Of a stretch of DNA of 64,000 bases, positions 11,201 to 24,400 are shown one piece after another (the stretch's first letter is position 1; each line of letters opens with the position of its first letter). This DNA is from Parapristionchus giblindavisi. Lineage: Eukaryota > Nematoda > Chromadorea > Rhabditida > Diplogasteridae. The notes below the pieces were generated by a model that was not told the DNA's origin, did not search any database, and saw only the letters and a list, made by a program, of their open reading frames with translations. The DNA lies in the NCBI GenBank assembly GCA_943737045.1, contig CALSFV010000219.1:930001-994000 (forward strand), read 5' to 3'. Both the position numbers and the translations under genes were made by a program.

Positions 11201-14200
11201 GGCTGAAGTGCCCGTTGTTCAACATGGGAACGAGCAAAATACTCAGAATTTTTTGCTCTTTCGTTTGGTATATGACACACTGGGTCTAGCAGAAAATTAT
11301 TCATGTCAGGTATTGTTTTGGTCTTATCGGAGTGAAAGCTACTTTTGTACTTTGGGCATTGTGGAATCAACACAAAATTACAGTTTGACATGAACTGAAG
11401 TGTAGATTATTCAGAATTTTTTGCTCTTTCACGTGGTATATGCTACGATAAGTTTAGATTAAATATTGGCGTGTCACGAATTCTTTAATGCTAAAAATGC
11501 ATGGTTCAATGTTGCTAATTCGGCTGGAGCGGCCGTTGTTCAACATAGAACGTTGCAAATACTCAGAATTTTTTGCTCTTTCGTTTGGTATATGACACGC
11601 TGGGTCTAGCAGAAAATTTTTCATGTCAGGTATACTTTTGGTCTTATCAGAGTGAAAGCTACTTTTGTACTTTGGGCATTGTGGAATCAACACAAGATAA
11701 CAGTTTGACATGAACTGAAGTGTAGATTATTCAGAATTTTTTGCTCTTTCACGTGGTATATGCTACGATAAGTTTCGATAAAGCATTGACATGTCACGAA
11801 TTCTTTATTGCCAAAAATGCATAATTCAATTTTGTAAATTCGGCTGAAGTGCCCGTTGTTCAACATGGGAACGAGCAAAATACTCAGAATTTTTTGCTCT
11901 TTCGTTTGGTATATGACACACTGGGTCTAGCAGAAAATTATTCATGTCAGGTATTGTTTTGGTCTTATCGGAGTGAAAGCTACTTTTGTACTTTGGGCAT
12001 TGTGGAATCAACACAAGATTACAGTTAGATATGAACTGAAGTGTAGATTATTCAGAATTTTTTGCTCTTTCACGTGGTATATGCTACGATAAGTTTAGAT
12101 TAAATATTGGCGTGTCACGAATTCTTTAATGCTAAAAATGCATGGTTCAATGTTGCTAATTCGGCTGGAGCGGCCGTTGTTCAACATGGAACGTTGCAAA
12201 ATACTCAGAATTTTTTGCTCTTTCGTTTGGTATATGACACGCTGGGTCTAGCAGAAAATTTTTCATGTCAGGTATACTTTTGGTCTTATCAGAGTGAAAG
12301 CTACTTTTGTACTTTGGGCATTGTGGAATCAACACAAGATAACAGTTTGACATGAACTGAAGTGTAGATTATTCAGAATTTTTTGCTCTTTCACGTGGTA
12401 TATGCTACGATAAGTTTCGATAAAGCATTGACATGTCACGAATTCTTTATTGCCAAAAATGCATAATTCAATTTTGTAAATTCGGCTGAAGTGCCCGTTG
12501 TTCAACATGGGAACGAGCAAAATACTCAGAATTTTTTGCTCTTTCGTTTGGTATATGACACACTGGGTCTAGCAGAAAATTATTCATGTCAGGTATTGTT
12601 TTGGTCTTATCGGAGTGAAAGCTACTTTTGTACTTTGGGCATTGTGGAATCAACACAAGATTACAGTTTGACATGAACTGAAGTGTAGATTATTCAGAAT
12701 TTTTTGCTCTTTCACGTGGTATATGCTACGATAAGTTTAGATTAAATATTGGCGTGTCACGAATTCTTTAATGCTAAAAATGCATGGTTCAATGTTGCTA
12801 ATTCGGCTGGAGCGGCCGTTGTTCAACATGGAACGTTGCAAAATACTCAGAATTTTTTGCTCTTTCGTTTGGTATGTGACACGCTGGGTCTAGCAGAAAA
12901 TTTTTCATGTCAGGTATACTTTTGGTCTTATCAGAGTGAAAGCTACTTTTGTACTTTGGGCATTGTGGAATCAACACAAGATAACAGTTTGACATGAACT
13001 GAAGTGTAGATTATTCAGAATTTTTTGCTCTTTCACGTGGTATATGCTACGATACTTTTGTACTTTGGGCATTGTGGAATCAACACAAGATTACAGTTTG
13101 ACATGAACTGAAGTGTAGATTATTCAGAATTTTTTGATCTTTCACGTGGTATATGCTACGATAAGTTTAGATTAAATATTGGCGTGTCACGAATTCTTTA
13201 TTGCCAAAAATGCATAATTCAATTTTGTAAATTCGGCTGAAGTGCCCGTTGTTCAACATGGGAACGAGCAAAATACTCAGAATTTTTTGCTCTTTCGTTT
13301 GGTATATGACACGCTGGGTCTAGCAGAAAATTATTCATGTCAGGTATTGTTTTGGTCTTATCGGAGTGAAAGCTACTTTTGTACTTTGGGCATTGTGGAA
13401 TCAACACAAGATTACAGTTTGACATGAACTGAAGTGTAGATTATTCAGAATTTTTTGCTCTTTCACGTGGTATATGCTACGATAAGTTTAGATTAAATAT
13501 TGGCGTGTCACGAATTCTTTAATGCTAAAAATGCATGGTTCAATGTGGCTAATTCGGCTGGAGCGGCCGTTGTTCAACATGGAACGTTGCAAAATACTCA
13601 GAATTTTTTGCTCTTTCGTTTGGTATATGACACGCTGGGTCTAGCAGAAAATTTTTCATGTCAGGTATACTTTTGGTCTTATCAGAGTGAAAGCTACTTT
13701 TGTACTTTGGGCATTGTGGAATCAACACAAGATAACAGTTTGACATGAACTGAAGTGTAGATTATTCAGAATTTTTTGCTCTTTCACGTGGTATATGCTA
13801 CGATAAGTTTCGATAAAGCATTGACATGTCACGAATTCTTTATTGCCAAAAATGCATAATTCAATTTTGTAAATTCGGCTGAAGTGCCCGTTGTTCAACA
13901 TGGGAACGAGCAAAATACTCAGAATTTTTTGCTCTTTCGTTTGGTATATGACACGCTGGGTCTAGCAGAAAATTATTCATGTCAGGTATTGTTTTGGTCT
14001 TATCGGAGTGAAAGCTACTTTTGTACTTTGGGCATTGTGGAATCAACACAAGATTACAGTTTGACATGAACTGAAGTGTAGATTATTCAGAATTTTTTGC
14101 TCTTTCACGTGGTATATGCTACGATAAGTTTAGATTAAATATTGGCGTGTCACGAATTCTTTAATGCTAAAAATGCATGGTTCAATGTTGCTAATTCGGC

Positions 14201-15410
14201 TGGAGCGGCCGTTGTTCAACATGGAACGTTGCAAAATACTCAGAATTTTTTGCTCTTTCGTTTGGTATATGACACGCTGGGTCTAGCAGAAAATTTTTCA
14301 TGTCAGGTATACTTTTGGTCTTATCAGAGTGAAAGCTACTTTTGTACTTTGGGCATTGTGGAATCAACACAAGATAACAGTTTGACATGAACTGAAGTGT
14401 AGATTATTCAGAATTTTTTGCTCTTTCACGTGGTATATGCTACGATAAGTTTCGATAAAGCATTGACATGTCACGAATTCTTTATTGCCAAAAATGCATA
14501 ATTCAATTTTGTAAATTCGGCTGAAGTGCCCGTTGTTCAACATGGGAACGAGCAAAATACTCAGAATTTTTTGCTCTTTCGTTTGGTATATGACACACTG
14601 GGTCTAGCAGAAAATTATTCATGTCAGGTATTGTTTTGGTCTTATCGGAGTGAAAGCTACTTTTGTACTTTGGGCATTGTGGAATCAACACAAGATTACA
14701 GTTAGATATGAACTGAAGTGTAGATTATTCAGAATTTTTTGCTCTTTCACGTGGTATATGCTACGATAAGTTTAGATTAAATATTGGCGTGTCACGAATT
14801 CTTTAATGCTAAAAATGCATGGTTCAATGTTGCTAATTCGGCTGGAGCGGCCGTTGTTCAACATGGAACGTTGCAAAATACTCAGAATTTTTTGCTCTTT
14901 CGTTTGGTATATGACACGCTGGGTCTAGCAGAAAATTTTTCATGTCAGGTATACTTTTGGTCTTATCAGAGTGAAAGCTACTTTTGTACTTTGGGCATTG
15001 TGGAATCAACACAAGATAACAGTTTGACATGAACTGAAGTGTAGATTATTCAGAATTTTTTGCTCTTTCACGTGGTATATGCTACGATAAGTTTCGATAA
15101 AGCATTGACATGTCACGAATTCTTTATTGCCAAAAATGCATAATTCAATTTTGTAAATTCGGCTGAAGTGCCCGTTGTTCAACATGGGAACGAGCAAAAT
15201 ACTCAGAATTTTTTGCTCTTTCGTTTGGTATATGACACACTGGGTCTAGCAGAAAATTATTCATGTCAGGTATTGTTTTGGTCTTATCGGAGTGAAAGCT
15301 ACTTTTGTACTTTGGGCATTGTGGAATCAACACAAGATAACAGTTTGACATGAACTGAAGTGTAGATTATTCAGAATTTTTTGCTCTTTCACGTGGTATA
15401 TGCTACGATA
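8241..15410 (+). repeat. Domain 3: A-B dimers with chimeras
   Basis: Unit starts: B 8241 (with 'tgtgaggtattc'); Bv 8562; A/B chimera 8883; A 9204; B 9525; B/A chimera 9846; B 10167; A 10488; B 10809; A 11130; Bd 11451; A 11771; B 12092; A 12413; Bc 12734; S 13055; B/A chimera 13164; B 13485; A 13806; B 14127; A 14448; B 14769; A 15090. B units 10167 and 13485 share 'caatgtggctaatt' with 1389. The unit ending at 9845 and the S unit at 13055 share 'tttttgatctttcac'. Both point to a copied segment. A units 11771 and 14448 carry the 'gttagatatg' marker. Confidence 0.92.
8883..9203 (+). repeat. A/B chimeric monomer
   Basis: The only unit seen that begins as class A ('agtttcgataaagcattgac' through 'ttttgtaaattcggctg') and continues as class B ('gagcggccg', 'catggaacgttgc', 'gtatacttttgg'). 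The switch lies in the shared 'aattcggctg', near 8949-8958. It is the opposite polarity to the common B/A chimeras. Confidence 0.9.
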
Positions 15411-18400
15411 CTTTTGTACTTTGGGCATTGTGGAATCAACACAAAATTACAGTTTGACATGAACTGAAGTGTAGATTATTCAGAATTTTTTGCTCTTTCA
15501 CGTGGTATATGCTACGATAAGTTTAGATTAAATATTGGCGTGTCACGAATTCTTTAATGCTAAAAATGCATGGTTCAATGTTGCTAATTCGGCTGGAGCG
15601 GCCGTTGTTCAACATAGAACGTTGCAAATACTCAGAATTTTTTGCTCTTTCGTTTGGTATATGACACGCTGGGTCTAGCAGAAAATTTTTCATGTCAGGT
15701 ATACTTTTGGTCTTATCAGAGTGAAAGCTACTTTTGTACTTTGGGCATTGTGGAATCAACACAAGATTACAGTTTGACATGAACTGAAGTGTTGATTATT
15801 CAGAATTTTTTGCTCTTTCACGTGGTATATGCTACGATAAGTTTAGATTAAATATTGGCGTGTCACGAATTCTTTAATGCTAAAAATGCATGGTTCAATG
15901 TTGTTAATTCGGCTGGAGCGGCCGTTGTTCAACATGGAACGTTGCAAAATACTCAGAATTTTTTGCTCTTTCGTTTGGTATATGACACGCTGGGTCTAGC
16001 AGAAAATTTTTCATGTCAGGTATACTTTTGGTCTTATCAGAGTGAAAGCTACTTTTGTACTTTGGGCATTGTGGAATCAACACAAGATAACAGTTTGACA
16101 TGAACTGAAGTGTAGATTATTCAGAATTTTTTGCTCTTTCACGTGGTATATGCTACGATAAGTTTCGATAAAGCATTGACATGTCACGAATTCTTTATTG
16201 CCAAAAATGCATAATTCAATTTTGTAAATTCGGCTGAAGTGCCCGTTGTTCAACATGGGAACGAGCAAAATACTCAGAATTTTTTGCTCTTTCGTTTGGT
16301 ATATGACACGCTGGGTCTAGCAGAAAATTATTCATGTCAGGTATTGTTTTGGTCTTATCGGAGTGAAAGCTACTTTTGTACTTTGGGCATTGTGGAATCA
16401 ACACAAGATTACAGTTTGACATGAACTGAAGTGTAGATTATTCAGAATTTTTTGCTCTTTCACGTGGTATATGCTACGATAAGTTTAGATTAAATATTGG
16501 CGTGTCACGAATTCTTTAATGCTAAAAATGCATGGTTCAATGTTGCTAATTCGGCTGGAGCGGCCGTTGTTCAACATGGAACGTTGCAAAATACTCAGAA
16601 TTTTTTGCTCTTTCGTTTGGTATATGACACGCTGGGTCTAGCAGAAAATTTTTCATGTCAGGTATACTTTTGGTCTTATCAGAGTGAAAGCTACTTTTGT
16701 ACTTTGGGCATTGTGGAATCAACACAAGATAACAGTTTGACATGAACTGAAGTGTAGATTATTCAGAATTTTTTGCTCTTTCACGTGGTATATGCTACGA
16801 TAAGTTTCGATAAAGCATTGACATGTCACGAATTCTTTATTGCCAAAAATGCATAATTCAATTTTGTAAATTCGGCTGAAGTGCCCGTTGTTCAACATGG
16901 GAACGAGCAAAATACTCAGAATTTTTTGCTCTTTCGTTTGGTATATGACACACTGGGTCTAGCAGAAAATTATTCATGTCAGGTATTGTTTTGGTCTTAT
17001 CGGAGTGAAAGCTACTTTTGTACTTTGGGCATTGTGGAATCAACACAAGATTACAGTTAGATATGAACTGAAGTGTAGATTATTCAGAATTTTTTGCTCT
17101 TTCACGTGGTATATGCTACGATAAGTTTAGATTAAATATTGGCGTGTCACGAATTCTTTAATGCTAAAAATGCATGGTTCAATGTTGCTAATTCGGCTGG
17201 AGCGGCCGTTGTTCAACATGGAACGTTGCAAAATACTCAGAATTTTTTGCTCTTTCGTTTGGTATATGACACGCTGGGTCTAGCAGAAAATTTTTCATGT
17301 CAGGTATACTTTTGGTCTTATCAGAGTGAAAGCTACTTTTGTACTTTGGGCATTGTGGAATCAACACAAGATAACAGTTTGACATGAACTGAAGTGTAGA
17401 TTATTCAGAATTTTTTGCTCTTTCACGTGGTATATGCTACGATAAGTTTCGATAAAGCATTGACATGTCACGAATTCTTTATTGCCAAAAATGCATAATT
17501 CAATTTTGTAAATTCGGCTGAAGTGCCCGTTGTTCAACATGGGAACGAGCAAAATACTCAGAATTTTTTGCTCTTTCGTTTGGTATATGACACACTGGGT
17601 CTAGCAGAAAATTATTCATGTCAGGTATTGTTTTGGTCTTATCGGAGTGAAAGCTACTTTTGTACTTTGGGCATTGTGGAATCAACACAAAATTACAGTT
17701 TGACATGAACTGAAGTGTAGATTATTCAGAATTTTTTGCTCTTTCACGTGGTATATGCTACGATAAGTTTAGATTAAATATTGGCGTGTCACGAATTCTT
17801 TAATGCTAAAAATGCATGGTTCAATGTTGCTAATTCGGCTGGAGCGGCCGTTGTTCAACATAGAACGTTGCAAATACTCAGAATTTTTTGCTCTTTCGTT
17901 TGGTATATGACACGCTGGGTCTAGCAGAAAATTTTTCATGTCAGGTATACTTTTGGTCTTATCAGAGTGAAAGCTACTTTTGTACTTTGGGCATTGTGGA
18001 ATCAACACAAGATAACAGTTTGACATGAACTGAAGTGTAGATTATTCAGAATTTTTTGCTCTTTCACGTGGTATATGCTACGATAAGTTTCGATAAAGCA
18101 TTGACATGTCACGAATTCTTTATTGCCAAAAATGCATAATTCAATTTTGTAAATTCGGCTGAAGTGCCCGTTGTTCAACATGGGAACGAGCAAAATACTC
18201 AGAATTTTTTGCTCTTTCGTTTGGTATATGACACACTGGGTCTAGCAGAAAATTATTCATGTCAGGTATTGTTTTGGTCTTATCGGAGTGAAAGCTACTT
18301 TTGTACTTTGGGCATTGTGGAATCAACACAAGATTACAGTTAGATATGAACTGAAGTGTAGATTATTCAGAATTTTTTGCTCTTTCACGTGGTATATGCT

Positions 18401-21400
18401 ACGATAAGTTTAGATTAAATATTGGCGTGTCACGAATTCTTTAATGCTAAAAATGCATGGTTCAATGTTGCTAATTCGGCTGGAGCGGCCGTTGTTCAAC
18501 ATGGAACGTTGCAAAATACTCAGAATTTTTTGCTCTTTCGTTTGGTATATGACACACTGGGTCTAGCAGAAAATTATTCATGTCAGGTATTGTTTTGGTC
18601 TTATCGGAGTGAAAGCTACTTTTGTACTTTGGGCATTGTGGAATCAACACAAGATTACAGTTTGACATGAACTGAAGTGTAGATTATTCAGAATTTTTTG
18701 CTCTTTCACGTGGTATATGCTACGATAAGTTTAGATTAAATATTGGCGTGTCACGAATTCTTTAATGCTAAAAATGCATGGTTCAATGTTGCTAATTCGG
18801 CTGGAGCGGCCGTTGTTCAACATGGAACGTTGCAAAATACTCAGAATTTTTTGCTCTTTCGTTTGGTATGTGACACGCTGGGTCTAGCAGAAAATTTTTC
18901 ATGTCAGGTATACTTTTGGTCTTATCAGAGTGAAAGCTACTTTTGTACTTTGGGCATTGTGGAATCAACACAAGATAACAGTTTGACATGAACTGAAGTG
19001 TAGATTATTCAGAATTTTTTGCTCTTTCACGTGGTATATGCTACGATACTTTTGTACTTTGGGCATTGTGGAATCAACACAAAATTACAGTTTGACATGA
19101 ACTGAAGTGTAGATTATTCAGAATTTTTTGCTCTTTCACGTGGTATATGCTACGATAAGTTTAGATTAAATATTGGCGTGTCACGAATTCTTTAATGCTA
19201 AAAATGCATGGTTCAATGTTGCTAATTCGGCTGGAGCGGCCGTTGTTCAACATAGAACGTTGCAAATACTCAGAATTTTTTGCTCTTTCGTTTGGTATAT
19301 GACACGCTGGGTCTAGCAGAAAATTTTTCATGTCAGGTATACTTTTGGTCTTATCAGAGTGAAAGCTACTTTTGTACTTTGGGCATTGTGGAATCAACAC
19401 AAGATTACAGTTTGACATGAACTGAAGTGTTGATTATTCAGAATTTTTTGCTCTTTCACGTGGTATATGCTACGATAAGTTTAGATTAAATATTGGCGTG
19501 TCACGAATTCTTTAATGCTAAAAATGCATGGTTCAATGTTGTTAATTCGGCTGGAGCGGCCGTTGTTCAACATGGAACGTTGCAAAATACTCAGAATTTT
19601 TTGCTCTTTCGTTTGGTATATGACACGCTGGGTCTAGCAGAAAATTTTTCATGTCAGGTATACTTTTGGTCTTATCAGAGTGAAAGCTACTTTTGTACTT
19701 TGGGCATTGTGGAATCAACACAAGATAACAGTTTGACATGAACTGAAGTGTAGATTATTCAGAATTTTTTGCTCTTTCACGTGGTATATGCTACGATAAG
19801 TTTAGATTAAATATTGGCGTGTCACGAATTCTTTATTGCCAAAAATGCATAATTCAATTTTGTAAATTCGGCTGAAGTGCCCGTTGTTCAACATGGAACG
19901 TTGCAAAATACTCAGAATTTTTTGCTCTTTCGTTTGGTATATGACACGCTGGGTCTAGCAGAAAATTTTTCATGTCAGGTATACTTTTGGTCTTATCAGA
20001 GTGAAAGCTACTTTTGTACTTTGGGCATTGTGGAATCAACACAAGATAACAGTTTGACATGAACTGAAGTGTAGATTATTCAGAATTTTTTGCTCTTTCA
20101 CGTGGTATATGCTACGATAAGTTTAGATTAAATATTGGCGTGTCACGAATTCTTTAATGCTAAAAATGCATGGTTCAATGTTGCTAATTCGGCTGGAGCG
20201 GCCGTTGTTCAACATGGAACGTTGCAAAATACTCAGAATTTTTTGCTCTTTCGTTTGGTATATGACACGCTGGGTCTAGCAGAAAATTTTTCATGTCAGG
20301 TATACTTTTGGTCTTATCAGAGTGAAAGCTACTTTTGTACTTTGGGCATTGTGGAATCAACACAAGATAACAGTTTGACATGAACTGAAGTGTAGATTAT
20401 TCAGAATTTTTTGCTCTTTCACGTGGTATATGCTACGATAAGTTTCGATAAAGCATTGACATGTCACGAATTCTTTATTGCCAAAAATGCATAATTCAAT
20501 TTTGTAAATTCGGCTGAAGTGCCCGTTGTTCAACATGGGAACGAGCAAAATACTCAGAATTTTTTGCTCTTTCGTTTGGTATATGACACACTGGGTCTAG
20601 CAGAAAATTATTCATGTCAGGTATTGTTTTGGTCTTATCGGAGTGAAAGCTACTTTTGTACTTTGGGCATTGTGGAATCAACACAAGATTACAGTTAGAT
20701 ATGAACTGAAGTGTAGATTATTCAGAATTTTTTGCTCTTTCACGTGGTATATGCTACGATAAGTTTAGATTAAATATTGGCGTGTCACGAATTCTTTAAT
20801 GCTAAAAATGCATGGTTCAATGTTGCTAATTCGGCTGGAGCGGCCGTTGTTCAACATGGAACGTTGCAAAATACTCAGAATTTTTTGCTCTTTCGTTTGG
20901 TATATGACACGCTGGGTCTAGCAGAAAATTTTTCATGTCAGGTATACTTTTGGTCTTATCAGAGTGAAAGCTACTTTTGTACTTTGGGCATTGTGGAATC
21001 AACACAAGATAACAGTTTGACATGAACTGAAGTGTAGATTATTCAGAATTTTTTGCTCTTTCACGTGGTATATGCTACGATAAGTTTCGATAAAGCATTG
21101 ACATGTCACGAATTCTTTATTGCCAAAAATGCATAATTCAATTTTGTAAATTCGGCTGAAGTGCCCGTTGTTCAACATGGGAACGAGCAAAATACTCAGA
21201 ATTTTTTGCTCTTTCGTTTGGTATATGACACACTGGGTCTAGCAGAAAATTATTCATGTCAGGTATTGTTTTGGTCTTATCGGAGTGAAAGCTACTTTTG
21301 TACTTTGGGCATTGTGGAATCAACACAAAATTACAGTTTGACATGAACTGAAGTGTAGATTATTCAGAATTTTTTGCTCTTTCACGTGGTATATGCTACG

Positions 21401-24400
21401 ATAAGTTTAGATTAAATATTGGCGTGTCACGAATTCTTTAATGCTAAAAATGCATGGTTCAATGTTGCTAATTCGGCTGGAGCGGCCGTTGTTCAACATG
21501 GAACGTTGCAAAATACTCAGAATTTTTTGCTCTTTCGTTTGGTATGTGACACGCTGGGTCTAGCAGAAAATTTTTCATGTCAGGTATACTTTTGGTCTTA
21601 TCAGAGTGAAAGCTACTTTTGTACTTTGGGCATTGTGGAATCAACACAAGATAACAGTTTGACATGAACTGAAGTGTAGATTATTCAGAATTTTTTGCTC
21701 TTTCACGTGGTATATGCTACGATAAGTTTAGATTAAATATTGGCGTGTCACGAATTCTTTATTGCCAAAAATGCATAATTCAATTTTGTAAATTCGGCTG
21801 AAGTGCCCGTTGTTCAACATGGAACGTTGCAAAATACTCAGAATTTTTTGCTCTTTCGTTTGGTATATGACACGCTGGGTCTAGCAGAAAATTTTTCATG
21901 TCAGGTATACTTTTGGTCTTATCAGAGTGAAAGCTACTTTTGTACTTTGGGCATTGTGGAATCAACACAAGATAACAGTTTGACATGAACTGAAGTGTAG
22001 ATTATTCAGAATTTTTTGCTCTTTCACGTGGTATATGCTACGATAAGTTTAGATTAAATATTGGCGTGTCACGAATTCTTTAATGCTAAAAATGCATGGT
22101 TCAATGTTGCTAATTCGGCTGGAGCGGCCGTTGTTCAACATGGAACGTTGCAAAATACTCAGAATTTTTTGCTCTTTCGTTTGGTATATGACACGCTGGG
22201 TCTAGCAGAAAATTTTTCATGTCAGGTATACTTTTGGTCTTATCAGAGTGAAAGCTACTTTTGTACTTTGGGCATTGTGGAATCAACACAAGATAACAGT
22301 TTGACATGAACTGAAGTGTAGATTATTCAGAATTTTTTGCTCTTTCACGTGGTATATGCTACGATAAGTTTCGATAAAGCATTGACATGTCACGAATTCT
22401 TTATTGCCAAAAATGCATAATTCAATTTTGTAAATTCGGCTGAAGTGCCCGTTGTTCAACATGGGAACGAGCAAAATACTCAGAATTTTTTGCTCTTTCG
22501 TTTGGTATATGACACACTGGGTCTAGCAGAAAATTATTCATGTCAGGTATTGTTTTGGTCTTATCGGAGTGAAAGCTACTTTTGTACTTTGGGCATTGTG
22601 GAATCAACACAAGATTACAGTTAGATATGAACTGAAGTGTAGATTATTCAGAATTTTTTGCTCTTTCACGTGGTATATGCTACGATAAGTTTAGATTAAA
22701 TATTGGCGTGTCACGAATTCTTTAATGCTAAAAATGCATGGTTCAATGTTGCTAATTCGGCTGGAGCGGCCGTTGTTCAACATGGAACGTTGCAAAATAC
22801 TCAGAATTTTTTGCTCTTTCGTTTGGTATATGACACGCTGGGTCTAGCAGAAAATTTTTCATGTCAGGTATACTTTTGGTCTTATCAGAGTGAAAGCTAC
22901 TTTTGTACTTTGGGCATTGTGGAATCAACACAAGATAACAGTTTGACATGAACTGAAGTGTAGATTATTCAGAATTTTTTGCTCTTTCACGTGGTATATG
23001 CTACGATAAGTTTCGATAAAGCATTGACATGTCACGAATTCTTTATTGCCAAAAATGCATAATTCAATTTTGTAAATTCGGCTGAAGTGCCCGTTGTTCA
23101 ACATGGGAACGAGCAAAATACTCAGAATTTTTTGCTCTTTCGTTTGGTATATGACACACTGGGTCTAGCAGAAAATTATTCATGTCAGGTATTGTTTTGG
23201 TCTTATCGGAGTGAAAGCTACTTTTGTACTTTGGGCATTGTGGAATCAACACAAAATTACAGTTTGACATGAACTGAAGTGTAGATTATTCAGAATTTTT
23301 TGCTCTTTCACGTGGTATATGCTACGATAAGTTTAGATTAAATATTGGCGTGTCACGAATTCTTTAATGCTAAAAATGCATGGTTCAATGTTGCTAATTC
23401 GGCTGGAGCGGCCGTTGTTCAACATAGAACGTTGCAAATACTCAGAATTTTTTGCTCTTTCGTTTGGTATATGACACGCTGGGTCTAGCAGAAAATTTTT
23501 CATGTCAGGTATACTTTTGGTCTTATCAGAGTGAAAGCTACTTTTGTACTTTGGGCATTGTGGAATCAACACAAGATAACAGTTTGACATGAACTGAAGT
23601 GTAGATTATTCAGAATTTTTTGCTCTTTCACGTGGTATATGCTACGATAAGTTTCGATAAAGCATTGACATGTCACGAATTCTTTATTGCCAAAAATGCA
23701 TAATTCAATTTTGTAAATTCGGCTGAAGTGCCCGTTGTTCAACATGGGAACGAGCAAAATACTCAGAATTTTTTGCTCTTTCGTTTGGTATATGACACAC
23801 TGGGTCTAGCAGAAAATTATTCATGTCAGGTATTGTTTTGGTCTTATCGGAGTGAAAGCTACTTTTGTACTTTGGGCATTGTGGAATCAACACAAGATTA
23901 CAGTTAGATATGAACTGAAGTGTAGATTATTCAGAATTTTTTGCTCTTTCACGTGGTATATGCTACGATAAGTTTAGATTAAATATTGGCGTGTCACGAA
24001 TTCTTTAATGCTAAAAATGCATGGTTCAATGTTGCTAATTCGGCTGGAGCGGCCGTTGTTCAACATGGAACGTTGCAAAATACTCAGAATTTTTTGCTCT
24101 TTCGTTTGGTATATGACACGCTGGGTCTAGCAGAAAATTTTTCATGTCAGGTATACTTTTGGTCTTATCAGAGTGAAAGCTACTTTTGTACTTTGGGCAT
24201 TGTGGAATCAACACAAGATAACAGTTTGACATGAACTGAAGTGTAGATTATTCAGAATTTTTTGCTCTTTCACGTGGTATATGCTACGATAAGTTTCGAT
24301 AAAGCATTGACATGTCACGAATTCTTTATTGCCAAAAATGCATAATTCAATTTTGTAAATTCGGCTGAAGTGCCCGTTGTTCAACATGGGAACGAGCAAA

